DNA of 64,000 bases. Origin: a candidate division KSB1 bacterium. Its GTDB lineage: Bacteria > Zhuqueibacterota > JdFR-76 > DREG01. Shown here piece by piece: positions 1-9,634 of this stretch. The notes beneath the pieces were generated by a model. It was not told where the DNA came from, searched no databases, and saw only the letters and a list, made by a program, of their open reading frames with translations. Within the stretch, counting starts at the first letter, position 1; every line of letters starts with the position of its first letter. A program made the position numbers and the translations under genes. The DNA is taken from the NCBI GenBank assembly GCA_022566355.1, contig JADFJB010000004.1, positions 1 through 64,000 of the forward strand, read 5' to 3'.

Positions 1-146
1 CTTTGTCATATCAAGTAGAATAACAAACCGGAATATTGAAAACGGATAAAAAATTTCAAATCATTTCTCAATAAAAAAAGGACAGAATTGCGAGATTATC
101 CAATGCGGATAATTTCTATAATGTTTCCGGCAGAACGGGTAGAGCG

Positions 147-1411
147 CTAAATCTGTTTTTTAAGTTTTTTGATCTCTGTTTTTACGCTTAAGATTTGCCT
201 TCTGTGTTGCTTAGGGGCGAGGTCCAAAAAGACCTCAAAAGCACGAATTGCTTGTTTGGATTGACGTAAACTTTTATGGCTAAAACCCTTTCGATAATAA
301 GCCCAGAGATCCCGGTTATCAATCTTTATGACTCTATCAAAATGTTGAATTGCCTTGCTGTACTTGCCTGAGTAGAAATAACTCTCGCCTAATTTGAAAT
401 GCAGATCCTTATCCCCCGGATCTAATGTTAATGCCGATTGCAAATCTTGTTCAGCTTTAACGTAATTTCTGCGGCCATAGTGGATCATGGCCCGTTGATA
501 GAAAGCTTCCATAGATTTAGGGTTTGTTTTTATAATGTAGCTAAAATCTTTAAGAGCTGTAGAATATTTTTTTAGATTTTTATAAGCACGGCCACGATTC
601 AAATATGCGTTCAGGTAATCCGGGTTGATTTCAATGGCTCGATTGAAATCTTCCACAGCTTTATGATAGGCTTTCTTCTGTATTCTTTCGATACCACGAT
701 TGTGAAAGGCTTCGAAGACAATAGTGCTCTTTGCCCATTCCGGATTAAGCTGATTAACTATATCAAAATCTTGGATTGCTTCATCATAGTTTCTGTTTAA
801 GGTGTTGATAAATCCCCTTTCAAAAAAACTGAGAGTGTAGGAAGAATCACGACTTATGGCTTCAGTAAAATCCAGGATAGCCAGATCTACTCGATCTGTT
901 TTTGCGTAGAACTTTCCCCGGAAAACATTAGGCAAGGCTGAATGAACCTCCAGAGAAATTGCCTTTGTGAAAGCTTCTTCGGCCTCTTCATTTTTATCCC
1001 AGTTGGAAAAGATGTCTCCTTGAATAATGAAAGCAGGAAAATAGGCTTTGTTCTTTTTTGCGACCTTACTGATTGTCTTAGAAGCCTTTTTAGATTCACT
1101 TTTATTGACCTGCTCAATGGCTTTAAAAATATCCCTCGCTGTATTTTTTTTTAATTTATCCGCTTTGACGTCATCGAGTATAATTGTATACAACGATGTT
1201 ATATGGTTGGATTGCCAATATCCGGAGGCCTCATTAAATTTCTCTATGGCTCGATCCAATTTTTTTTTCTTCCCTAAAGTTACACCCTCGCTTAAAATGG
1301 TTTTGGTGAGCAGCCAGATATCATCGCTGTTGTGCTCTGTCCGAAAACCGTGACAGTGGAAGTTAGAAAAAAAGCAGCTAGTAAAAGGTTGAGAATCGCT
1401 TTTATTTTCAT
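147..1411 (-). CDS. TPR-repeat protein, signal peptide out of frame (apparent frameshift)
   Basis: A tetratricopeptide repeat protein of about 400 residues, probably secreted or periplasmic; TPR proteins usually scaffold protein-protein contacts. The intact frame (147-1259, TTG start, 370 aa) holds about eight TPR-like units such as AIEINPDYLNAYLNRGRAY. Upstream on the same strand, an ATG at 1411 behind an AAGGGAT ribosome site encodes a clear signal peptide (MKIKAILNLLLAAFFL, ending VFGQ), but one base out of register. The downstream frame stays open through this stretch (EHNSDDIWLLTKTIL). A one-base loss near 1335-1350 would join the two. This is either a sequence error or a real disruption. 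The exact function is unknown. No operon partner is evident; the next reverse gene starts 268 bp upstream. Confidence 0.7.
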
Positions 1412-1679
1412 TGCTATCCCTTGCAATTATTACTCATGACTAGAGAATCATTCAACTGACAAATCATAGAGAGATCCAAAAAAGTAAACCTCAAAAAAAC
1501 GAACCTGAATGTAAAAATAATTAGAGTCCTGAGCAAGGAAAGATGGTAGTAATTTTTCTAAATTTTAAGGATCGATGAAAAAATGAAAAAAACTTGCTCT
1601 ATTAAAAACGCCTATGGATACTAAATAACCAGTTAAATATTATGAACTTAAATCAGGATAGCGAATAAGAGTTTTTCTC

Positions 1680-2975
1680 TCATCTGCGTTTTGCCTTGAT
1701 AAGGACATCGATATTTCCAGGCCTGTCGTTGACATAATAAAGGCGAATCTTACCATCATCTGTTTCACTTATTATGGCAGGAATGGAATTGGTCGTTACG
1801 TACCAACCTTCGGGAAGGATTACACTGTTTCTCGGCCGGCCAAAACTTCGATCCCAAATAAGCTCGTCTCCCAATAACAAGTAGCGATTTGGATCAGTGT
1901 AAGTTTCTGAAATCCGCAACCTGACGGACTGTCCTTTTTTTACCGGATCAAACCAGATGATAACAACCTCGGTCTCGAGATCGACTTCGCGTCCTATTTC
2001 AATGCCCTGTTCTTTGATCTGTTTTCCGGTATATTTTTCAACTTTAAGTTCTTGTCCGGTATCTAGAATGAATGCAGACGGCTCGGATGCTTTGCTGCCT
2101 TTGCGTACTATATTTAGATATTTGTCAACCCCTTGCCGGGATTCGGTATAATCATGATATAGAAAGAAAGAATGTGATTCGGGTTGTTTTAGAAAATAGA
2201 CAATCTCACGATCCTGGAAGGCTCGTTCGCTGAAGGTGTAATCGAGTCTGGCAGATGAGGCAACTGACCTGGTTTGACTTATATTTGTAGCTGATTCTTG
2301 CCTGGTTTCGTGCTGAACTTCACTGACTTTATTTATTCGTCGAGGCAGGAGACGGGCACTTACGGTAAAAGGAACAGATGCCGGTCCCCGGTTCATAAAA
2401 CTAATTCGAATCCGGCCATCTGATTCGGTGCGAACCTGGGAGGGATAGTTACAAGTAATCAATTCATAACCAGAAGGCAATACAACCGAATTACGCTTTA
2501 TGCCCAAAGATCTGGAAAATACAATACTATTATTATTATCAATGTAATAACTTTTTTTATCCTTATAAGTCTTGTCTATCCGTAGTCGAACCTCTCCGCC
2601 TTCAGGAACCGGGCGAGGAAGTTTAATCCTGATATAATGCCTTTCCGGATTGGCTGTTTCGTGGCCGCTACTTTTAGCTGTTGCACCATCCACAACGTCC
2701 CATTTTAAATTTACTCCGGACATCAAATCAGAAACACCATGCACGATGGCTTCGCTGCCCTGGCGAATAGAATTGAAGTAATAATTTGCACCAGCTGTGG
2801 TTGCGCTTACATCATAATAAATTCGGAAGCTGTTGGATTCAGGATCCAGCAATTCATAGCGGGTATAGGAATCTTTCTGTGTTTGACGAAACGTCTGAGA
2901 AATAACGGTATTATTTGAACACAGAATCAAAATAATTACTACGATTACTATATTGAGATAGGATGGTTTTTGCAT
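1680..2975 (-). CDS. Secreted protein with two copies of an unknown domain
   Basis: I do not recognise the family. The 431-residue product has an N-terminal hydrophobic signal (about residues 6-26, ending VISQ) and is otherwise soluble, so it is probably exported. Residues about 36-213 and 252-431 are clearly homologous to each other: PESNSF.. matches PESHSF.., VRLRIDKTY matches VRLRISETY, FSRSLGIKRNSVVLP matches WDRSFGRPRNSVILP, and ESDGRIR matches ETDDGKIR. A linker rich in S, T and Q joins the halves. Both halves look beta-rich. The promoter region would be the 226 bp shared with the divergent PQQ-repeat gene. No catalytic motif is visible. Confidence 0.75.
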   Translation of the reverse strand: MQKPSYLNIVIVVIILILCSNNTVISQTFRQTQKDSYTRYELLDPESNSFRIYYDVSATTAGANYYFNSIRQGSEAIVHGVSDLMSGVNLKWDVVDGATAKSSGHETANPERHYIRIKLPRPVPEGGEVRLRIDKTYKDKKSYYIDNNNSIVFSRSLGIKRNSVVLPSGYELITCNYPSQVRTESDGRIRISFMNRGPASVPFTVSARLLPRRINKVSEVQHETRQESATNISQTRSVASSARLDYTFSERAFQDREIVYFLKQPESHSFFLYHDYTESRQGVDKYLNIVRKGSKASEPSAFILDTGQELKVEKYTGKQIKEQGIEIGREVDLETEVVIIWFDPVKKGQSVRLRISETYTDPNRYLLLGDELIWDRSFGRPRNSVILPEGWYVTTNSIPAIISETDDGKIRLYYVNDRPGNIDVLIKAKRR

Positions 2976-3207
2976 TCTACTGTTTACTCCTTTTGAGTTT
3001 TTGAATCATCAAAATCTATAAAACATTGCTTTTTTATTATTGCTTCACACCAATTATTGCCTTAATTTTTGGCAGAAGAATAATTTTTAATTGGAATGAT
3101 TTTCTATAATACCAATTTGCTTTTATGAACGCAAGATAAAAAAATAACTTCAGACTCGTTTAGTACGTACCAATAAATATTTTCTCACCAGGTAAAAGGA
3201 GTTGATT

Positions 3208-4590
3208 GTGAGTAAAAAAATTGTGAATAACAAAATTTACTTTTTATTGTTTTTAACCACTATCCTTTTAGCAACTAATTTAATTGCCCAGGACACAAAA
3301 ATCAGTTCGGATGGCGTCAATTGGCCGAGTTTCCGTGGTATGAATGCCAGTGGTATTGCCGAAAATTACTCGACTCCCACAACCTGGAATGTAGAGAAAT
3401 CCGAAAATATTAAATGGAAAGTTCCGGTTGAAGGTCTCGGCCATTCCAGTCCTATTATTTGGGGAGATCAAATCTATGTCACAACAACAATTAGCGGGAA
3501 AGACAATCCACAATTAAAAGTTGGATTATATGGAAATATTGCCTCGGTTGAAGACGAAACGATTCACAAATGGAAAATTTATGCGATTAATAAAAATAGC
3601 GGGGAAATTGTCTGGCAGAATTTAGGATATGAAGGAGTGCCGAGAGTTAAGCGGCATACTAAAGCCACCCATTCAAATTCAACACCGGCAACAGATGGGC
3701 GCTATATTGTCACATTCTTTGGTTCCGAAGGTTTATTCTGTTACACGATGGATGGGAAACAGCTTTGGCACAAAGACCTTGGTTTGCTGGATTCCGGTTA
3801 TTACAAATCTCCAAAAGCTCAATGGGGCTTTGCCAGTTCTCCTGTAATTTATAAAGATAGGGTGATTGTACAATGTGATGTTCAAAAAAATTCGTTTATT
3901 GCAGCATTTGATATAAAAACCGGCGACGAGCTTTGGCGCACCGGACGCGATGAGGTTCCTACCTGGGGAACTCCAACTATTCATATTTCACCACAACGAT
4001 CACAGGTTATCGTGAACGGCTATAAGCATATCGGTGGTTATGATTTAAATAGTGGCAAAGAACTGTGGAAACTCGTCGGCGGTGGAGATATTCCGATACC
4101 GACACCCGTCATTGCCCATGACCTGATTTTTATCACCAATGCGCATGGGAGGGCAGCGCCAATGTATGCCATTCGGTTGAATGCAAGCGGCGATATCTCT
4201 TTAAATGACGATGCCAGCTCAAACGATTATATTGCCTGGAGTGTACAACGAAATGGCGCTTATATGCAAACGCCCCTGGTTTATGGAAATTATATTTACA
4301 GCAGCCGGAATAACGGAGTATTAAAATGCTACAACGCAAAAACAGGGGAGATGATTTATCAAGAACGTATTGGCAGTGGAAAAACCGGTTTTAGCGCTTC
4401 CCCGGTAGCAGCGAATGGTAAGCTCTATTTTACCAGTGAGTATGGCGATATTTACGTGCTCCAGGCAGGTCCTGAGTTCAAAGTGCTTGCGATAAATCCG
4501 ATGGACGAGATATGCATGGCAACGCCGGCAATTTCGGCAGGCGTCCTATATTTCAGAACCCAGAATCATTTGGTTGCAGTGGGGGAGTGA
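3208..4590 (+). CDS. PQQ-like beta-propeller repeat protein, secreted
   Basis: An exported protein of about 460 residues with a hydrophobic signal peptide (ending LIAQ) followed by repeated PQQ/WD40-like blades. The diagnostic pattern A.N..(S/T)G...W recurs, for example AINKNSGEIVWQ, AFDIKTGDELWR, GYDLNSGKELWK and CYNAKTGEMIYQ. Such propellers occur in BamB and in pyrroloquinoline quinone dehydrogenases. There is no haem or PQQ-enzyme catalytic signature, so the call stays at fold level. I chose the GTG at 3208 because AAGGAG lies six bases upstream; the TTG at 3202 would abut that ribosome site. Divergent from the duplicated-domain gene. Confidence 0.8.
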   Translation: MSKKIVNNKIYFLLFLTTILLATNLIAQDTKISSDGVNWPSFRGMNASGIAENYSTPTTWNVEKSENIKWKVPVEGLGHSSPIIWGDQIYVTTTISGKDNPQLKVGLYGNIASVEDETIHKWKIYAINKNSGEIVWQNLGYEGVPRVKRHTKATHSNSTPATDGRYIVTFFGSEGLFCYTMDGKQLWHKDLGLLDSGYYKSPKAQWGFASSPVIYKDRVIVQCDVQKNSFIAAFDIKTGDELWRTGRDEVPTWGTPTIHISPQRSQVIVNGYKHIGGYDLNSGKELWKLVGGGDIPIPTPVIAHDLIFITNAHGRAAPMYAIRLNASGDISLNDDASSNDYIAWSVQRNGAYMQTPLVYGNYIYSSRNNGVLKCYNAKTGEMIYQERIGSGKTGFSASPVAANGKLYFTSEYGDIYVLQAGPEFKVLAINPMDEICMATPAISAGVLYFRTQNHLVAVGE

Positions 4591-4751
4591 GATTGTTTAA
4601 CTGAAAATATTCAACGCAGGATCGCAGAGATTAAATAAAAACAAATAATTAAACGAAGATGTTAGTTTTAAATTGTTGATTTTCAATTCTCAATGCAGAA
4701 GGTTATTCAGACTGAATTACAAAATGCGAACCTGCATCCACATTCGCAAAC

Positions 4752-5396
4752 TCACTTAACAATTGCTGATATTTTCTTTTTTTCTCGAACCCTTTCAATC
4801 TCTTCTTGCAAAGATTCTATCCGGTCTCTCATCACTTCAAAATGATCCCTTTGTGTTTCTTTTTCATCCCTGGCTTCTTCAAAATAGTCTCGATCAGTTT
4901 TGAATTTATCCCTGGCTTCTTCATAATAGTCTCGTAAAGATTCTTTTTCATCTCTGGCTTCTACAAACCGATCTCGAATAGTTTCGAATTTATCCCTGGC
5001 TTCTTCAAAATGGTCTCGTAAAGATTCTTCATGTTCATGAATTCTTTCCTGATGTTCACTCATACCTTCTTGGTGATCCCTGGCTCGTTCCATGTGTTCC
5101 AGGCTGGATTCTCGGTGATCCCTTGCTTGTTCCATTTGATCCCTTGGAGATTCTTCCTGGTCACGAAATTTATCCTTTGCTTCAATAGTGTTGAATTTAT
5201 CCATCCAAAATGCATACTCTTCCGATCCATTTGAATAAGTATTGGTTTTACCATCCTGGATTACTTTTAAAAAATCTTTTTCGATTCTGAGTTCAAAAGA
5301 ATCAGTCTTAAGAATTTGTTGAGCATAAATACCATTACTTGCGACAAACAAAAAACAAAGACACAACAATAAAGATAGGTATTTTCGGTTTTTCAT
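4752..5396 (-). CDS. Secreted charged coiled-coil protein with RD heptad repeats
   Basis: Not recognised. The 214-residue product has a good signal peptide (MKNRKYLSLLLCLCFLFVAS, ending IYAQ). After about residue 75 it consists of back-to-back seven-residue units in which RD or a similar pair recurs (EEARDKF, ETIRDRF, VEARDEK, ESLRDYY, and so on), with a stronger 14- to 28-residue superperiod. The charge pattern predicts a long continuous helix or coiled coil in the periplasm or on the surface. The repeats also show at DNA level, where blocks around CTGGCTTCT recur every 42 bases, so copy number may vary between strains. It converges on the PQQ-repeat gene. Confidence 0.7.
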   Translation of the reverse strand: MKNRKYLSLLLCLCFLFVASNGIYAQQILKTDSFELRIEKDFLKVIQDGKTNTYSNGSEEYAFWMDKFNTIEAKDKFRDQEESPRDQMEQARDHRESSLEHMERARDHQEGMSEHQERIHEHEESLRDHFEEARDKFETIRDRFVEARDEKESLRDYYEEARDKFKTDRDYFEEARDEKETQRDHFEVMRDRIESLQEEIERVREKKKISAIVK

Positions 5397-5739
5397 GGCT
5401 GGATTTTCCTTTGATGATATTATTAGGGATTGATTTTTTCATTTTGAGTGATTAGACGAGCATTCCGGTTGGAAGGTTTACATTTAAAAAATAAAAAAAT
5501 TTGAAGTGTCATGTTCATTTTGCTGTATTTTATCCCACAAATCGTCGAAAAACTTTGATTCAAATTCAAAGGCGGTATAATAATCCATAGTGCAATTCAA
5601 CCGAAAAAATCACAGGTCTTAAATATTTTCAAAAATAATTTGCTCAGGAAAAATAATTGCTTACATTCATTTAGACATCCACGAAAATCAATATTTAATA
5701 GAGCAAACTCAATCAATTTTATAAAGAAGGAGATATACT
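5397..5739. other. Divergent intergenic region, 343 bp
   Basis: AT-rich spacer between the reverse coiled-coil gene and the forward secreted-protein gene. It must hold both promoters. A TTGATT/TATAAT pair at 5555-5581 resembles a housekeeping promoter, but its 15-base spacing is short. I see no RNA gene or coding region here. Confidence 0.3.
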
Positions 5740-6786
5740 ATGAAAAAGCTTTTATTCATATTCATTATCTTTTCAATCTTCACTGGATACTCTTTTGCAG
5801 ATGTAAAGAAGAAGACTAAATCCAAAGTTGAATTTAATAAGTTTGGTACCTATACAATTGAAGTGAAGGCTAAAATCTCCAAAACCATAAAACGAACAGA
5901 TACTAAAAGTAATTTTAAGGGAAAGGGTATAGCCGGAAAGCTGGTTGGTAAATTCATCAAAAAAGGCAATTCGGGAGAAATTCTAAACTTGTCTGAATTA
6001 TTGCGATACAGCTTGAATCACAAAAAAAAGGAATACACCGTTAGCCCTATCGAAAAAATAGAGTGGCCGGTAGTAGCGGGAGGAGAGAAGGGGAATATGG
6101 ATAAAAATAAACCAGAGAGTATGGAATACAAGAGTAACGACCAGGTAAAGATCATCCGCAGCGAATTTCGGGTGGATGATACCGGTGAGAAAAAGGAAAT
6201 AAACAAATTTCCGTGTCAGAAATTTATTCTCCTTGTGCTGACAGAATGGGAAGATACTCGAACCGGCCAAAGAGGAATAGACAGCTTATCTACGATTTTA
6301 TGGATGACAGAATTCACCGATGAGCTAAATCAAGCAAAAGAAGAAGAAATGGAATTCACCAAAGCTCATTTGAAAGCTATGGGAATGGATGCCGACCAGA
6401 TGTATGATGATATTCTGGGCACCAACTGGCTTTCTCTCTTAGGCAAATTTAAGAAAGAGGAGAAAGAATCCAAACCGCCAAATCCAAAACTAGTCAAAGA
6501 AATGGAAAAATTAAAAGGATATCCTGTTATAATCGATGGAAAATACTTTAATATTCGCCCAAAACTCGAGGGCGAAAACCAAAATATGGATAATCAGGAA
6601 ACAGATGACACCGATGTAAAGAAATCCCTGGGCCGATTTGCCAGGGGTCTTTTAAAGAAAAAGAACAAAGGACCGAAAGGACCACAGCCATCGTTTTCTT
6701 ATCGGACGGAATTAATTGAATATTCTTTAACTAATTTTAGGGACGATGATTTGCAAGTGGATAAGAAGTACAAAGAGAAAAAATAG
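5740..6786 (+). CDS. Secreted protein of unknown function
   Basis: A 348-residue product that I do not recognise. The start is well supported by AAGGAG eight bases before the ATG. Residues 1-20 form a signal peptide ending in SFADV. The mature part is hydrophilic and lysine-rich, with a basic stretch near residue 305 (KKKNKGPKGPQP) and no transmembrane segment or catalytic motif that I can identify. It is monocistronic and followed within 40 bases by a tRNA gene. Confidence 0.65.
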   Translation: MKKLLFIFIIFSIFTGYSFADVKKKTKSKVEFNKFGTYTIEVKAKISKTIKRTDTKSNFKGKGIAGKLVGKFIKKGNSGEILNLSELLRYSLNHKKKEYTVSPIEKIEWPVVAGGEKGNMDKNKPESMEYKSNDQVKIIRSEFRVDDTGEKKEINKFPCQKFILLVLTEWEDTRTGQRGIDSLSTILWMTEFTDELNQAKEEEMEFTKAHLKAMGMDADQMYDDILGTNWLSLLGKFKKEEKESKPPNPKLVKEMEKLKGYPVIIDGKYFNIRPKLEGENQNMDNQETDDTDVKKSLGRFARGLLKKKNKGPKGPQPSFSYRTELIEYSLTNFRDDDLQVDKKYKEKK

Positions 6787-6822
6787 TTATACAAATCATA
6801 AATAAAATTAGCAATTACTTAA

Positions 6823-6895
6823 GCGAGCGTAACTCAGTTGGTAGAGTACTAGCTTCCCAAGCTAGATGTCGCGGGTTCGATCCCCGTCGCTCGCT
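6823..6895 (+). tRNA. tRNA-Gly (anticodon CCC)
   Basis: A complete cloverleaf is visible. The acceptor stem GCGAGCG pairs with CGCTCGC at 6888-6894, with discriminator T at 6895. The anticodon stem CTAGC/GCTAG encloses the loop TTCCCAA, so the anticodon is CCC, reading the glycine codon GGG. The T arm is GCGGG-TTCGATC-CCCGT. The 3' CCA is not encoded. Confidence 0.95.
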
Positions 6896-7028
6896 CTAAC
6901 AAATCATCGAAAGTTTTTCCTTTCAATTCCTCTCTCTTTTGATTAAATTAGTTTGATTGTCGCTTCAAAATTGTCTTAATAATAAACTGTTCATAAATTA
7001 ATGATCAAAAAATAAAACAATAATAATC

Positions 7029-7940
7029 ATGAAATCATACAAAATATTCTTTATTGCCATTGGATTTGTCCTTATTGCTGCTACTTTCTTAACCGCTCAA
7101 GATGTTGAAGAAATCATTTCGCAGATGGGGACCATTAATTGGTCAGATCAAATTATTCGTGCAAAAGGCAAAGCTTTTCCCGATACGTCTCACGGCCTTT
7201 CCGTAAGGCGAGCACAGACCATCGAAAAGGCGAAAAAAGATGCCTACCAAAATTTACTCAGGATTATCCGGGTTGTCAGGATCCATGGCGAGTTGAAAGC
7301 CAGTGATCTTCTAGCAGAAAGTGACAAGCTTAAGAAGAGATTGGAACTTATTGTCAGACATTATACGGTTGAGGATATTCAAAGTCTGGAAACAGGAGAA
7401 ATCGAGGTTAGTATTAGTTTTCCGATGTACGGCGCTTTATCAGACTTGCTTCTGGTTAATAAATCTGAAAAGGGTGAGATTATTGTTCCGGATAAACCAC
7501 TTTGTCCGGTTTGTGGGCAATACTGGCCGGAGGGTAAACCTGTTCCGGATGGCATTCAATTAATAGCGCCATGGAGCGGTTTGGAAAATAATGAAAGGTA
7601 TTCATACACCGGTTTAATTATCGATGTTCGTGGTTATGGATTTAATCCTGCTTTGGCTCCACGGATTTTCAATCAAGCTGGGCAGGAGATTTACAACATA
7701 GGATTCGCAAACCGCAGGTATGCTGTTGAAATTGGATTGGTTGGTTATACTTTAAATGAATCTGATTTAAAAGAAGATAACAGGGTTAAAGATAATCCAT
7801 TGTTCGTTACAGCTACCGGAGTGGAGGGGAATTATGGTTCCGATATTATACTTTCAAATGAAGATGCAAGAATCATTCATGGGTCAGCCCTAAATAAAAA
7901 TTTCTTTGAAAGATGCAGAGTTTTATTGTTGATTGATTAA
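7029..7940 (+). CDS. LPP20-like secreted protein
   Basis: A 303-residue exported protein with a signal peptide (ending LTAQD). Residues 40-90 follow the pattern of the LPP20/FlgP-like family: a short strand, then an RRAQTIEKAKKDAYQNLLR helix containing the ARxxA...A..NL arrangement. This resembles small outer-membrane-associated proteins found near flagellar or surface genes. A CPVCGQ pair near residue 160 precedes the C-terminal half, which looks beta-rich and ends VLLLID. The cysteines suggest a small metal site or disulfide, but only one CxxC is present. The family call is tentative. A repeat element begins at its stop codon. Confidence 0.55.
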   Translation: MKSYKIFFIAIGFVLIAATFLTAQDVEEIISQMGTINWSDQIIRAKGKAFPDTSHGLSVRRAQTIEKAKKDAYQNLLRIIRVVRIHGELKASDLLAESDKLKKRLELIVRHYTVEDIQSLETGEIEVSISFPMYGALSDLLLVNKSEKGEIIVPDKPLCPVCGQYWPEGKPVPDGIQLIAPWSGLENNERYSYTGLIIDVRGYGFNPALAPRIFNQAGQEIYNIGFANRRYAVEIGLVGYTLNESDLKEDNRVKDNPLFVTATGVEGNYGSDIILSNEDARIIHGSALNKNFFERCRVLLLID

Positions 7941-8108
7941 CCTGGATAATTCATGAATTGCAGTTTTAAGCATAAATTCATCTTAGTTGTCATCCTGAAA
8001 GTATCTTGTTTGATATGATCGAAAAAGCTCAAAAGTAAGTATAGAATAAAGGGTTAAATAGATCCATCCTGGATGACAGTGATAAGGTTTATGAATAGAT
8101 CAGGTTAA
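7937..8108 (+). repeat. MITE-like repeat, copy 1
   Basis: About 172 bp with imperfect terminal inverted repeats: the left end TTAACCTGGATAATTCATGA matches the complement of the right end (TTATGAATAGATCAGGTTAA). The same ends and internal words (GTCATCC, AGCAT, AAAAAGC, GTGATAAGGTTTATGAATAGATCA) recur at 27727-27904 and, inverted, at 29983-30160. This copy lacks the internal CCCGTC hairpin of the other two. Its left end overlaps the preceding stop codon. It encodes nothing. Confidence 0.7.
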
Positions 8109-8176
8109 ATAAATAGGGCGTATTCATTAAGAAGAAAATTATGTTTAAAAAAAATAACTATTTTGCTAATCCTAAT

Positions 8177-8200
8177 AAGGCCTGATAAAGGGCCTTTTGT
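8177..8200 (+). terminator. Possible Rho-independent terminator
   Basis: AAGGCC at 8177-8182 pairs with GGCCTT at 8191-8196 across an eight-base loop and is followed by a short T-rich tail. It lies between the LPP20-like gene and der. The short tail makes it weak. Confidence 0.4.
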
Positions 8201-8285
8201 ATATGTGTAAAAAGATTAATTTGTTATGAATGAACTTTATCTATAAATTAAGCGTTTTGAGAACAGTTTTGGATGATAGTGTTAA

Positions 8286-9611
8286 ATGTCTAAATCGAAC
8301 AAAAAAATAGCAAGAGTAGTCATTGTCGGCCGCCCCAATGTTGGGAAATCTACGCTATTTAACCGATTGATAAAAAAGCGATTGGCAATAGTAGATGACC
8401 AACCGGGTATTACAAGAGATCGAAATGAAAGCTTAGTCGAATGGAATGGCGCCTCTTTTATGGTCGAAGATACCGGTGGCTACCTCCCCGGGGACGGTGA
8501 TGTGTATATTGAAGGGATTCGGGAACACGTCCAACAAGCGGTTGTGGATGCGGACGTGCTGGTGTTTGTCACAGATGCCATTTCCGGCATTACACCGGTA
8601 GACCAAGAGATTGCCCGCTTATTGATCAAAGCCGATCGAAAAACGATTCTGGTCGTTAATAAAGCCGACAATGAAAAATTGGAATATTCTATTTACGATT
8701 TTTATAGCCTGGGATTTGGAGACCCATTGCCGGTATCGGCGGAAAGCGGGCGTCGAACCGGAGATTTATTAGATATGATGGTTGAATTACTTCCTGACAA
8801 AACTGTTAGTGCAAAAGAAAAAGAAACAATTCACCTAGCAATTGTTGGCAAGCCAAATGTCGGTAAATCTACCTTCGTGAATGCTTTGTTGAATAAAGAG
8901 AAACTCCTGGTTTCCGATATACCAGGAACCACCAGGGATTCGATTGACTCTTATTATACATATTTTGGTTCAGAGGTTGTGTTAATAGATACAGCCGGTC
9001 TTCGAAAAAAAGCTCAGGTCAGCGACAATATAGAATATTACAGCGTTGTCCGGGCATTGAGGAGCATTGACCGCAGCGACGTTACAATTGTCTTGATAGA
9101 TGCCATGGATGGGATTACGCACCAGGATAAATTGATCATTAATGAAGCAATAACCAGGAAGAAAGGGTTGGTTCTGGCGGTTAATAAGTGGGACTTAAAA
9201 GAAAAGGGCAATAATGATGGAAGTGCATATGAAAAAAATCTGCGTAATCAACTCGGCAATTTGGATTATTTACCTATTTTGTTGATATCCTGCAAACACA
9301 ACCTTAGGTTACACGATGTAATTCGAGTGGCGTTTTCAGTTTGTCAAGAACGGAATAAAAGGATCAGCACTTCAAAAATTAATGAAATACTGAGTGAAAT
9401 ATTAAGGGAAAAACCACCATTAACAAAAGATACGAAACCAATCAAAGTTCATTATATTACCCAGGTGGCTACATCGCCGCCAGTCTTTACTCTTTTTACC
9501 AACCGGCCAAAGGCGATTGCGGCGAATTACAAACGGTTTCTCGAAAAAAAAATTCGTGAGAACTTTGGCTTTTTTGGTGTTCCCATTTCACTTGCCGTTC
9601 GACAAAAATGA
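8286..9611 (+). CDS. der: Ribosome assembly GTPase Der (EngA)
   Basis: A double-GTPase-domain protein that acts in 50S ribosomal subunit maturation. At 441 residues it is the usual length. Domain 1 shows GRPNVGKST (G1, near residue 15), DTGGY (G3) and NKAD (G4). Domain 2 shows GKPNVGKST near residue 187, DTAGL and NKWD. The C-terminal KH-like domain (about 350-441) contains PPLTKDTKP and FTLFTNRP. It is not functionally linked to its neighbours. The upstream gap holds the repeat element and the hairpin. Confidence 0.97.
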   Translation: MSKSNKKIARVVIVGRPNVGKSTLFNRLIKKRLAIVDDQPGITRDRNESLVEWNGASFMVEDTGGYLPGDGDVYIEGIREHVQQAVVDADVLVFVTDAISGITPVDQEIARLLIKADRKTILVVNKADNEKLEYSIYDFYSLGFGDPLPVSAESGRRTGDLLDMMVELLPDKTVSAKEKETIHLAIVGKPNVGKSTFVNALLNKEKLLVSDIPGTTRDSIDSYYTYFGSEVVLIDTAGLRKKAQVSDNIEYYSVVRALRSIDRSDVTIVLIDAMDGITHQDKLIINEAITRKKGLVLAVNKWDLKEKGNNDGSAYEKNLRNQLGNLDYLPILLISCKHNLRLHDVIRVAFSVCQERNKRISTSKINEILSEILREKPPLTKDTKPIKVHYITQVATSPPVFTLFTNRPKAIAANYKRFLEKKIRENFGFFGVPISLAVRQK

Positions 9612-9634
9612 ATATTCAAACTTAGGCAATTTAT

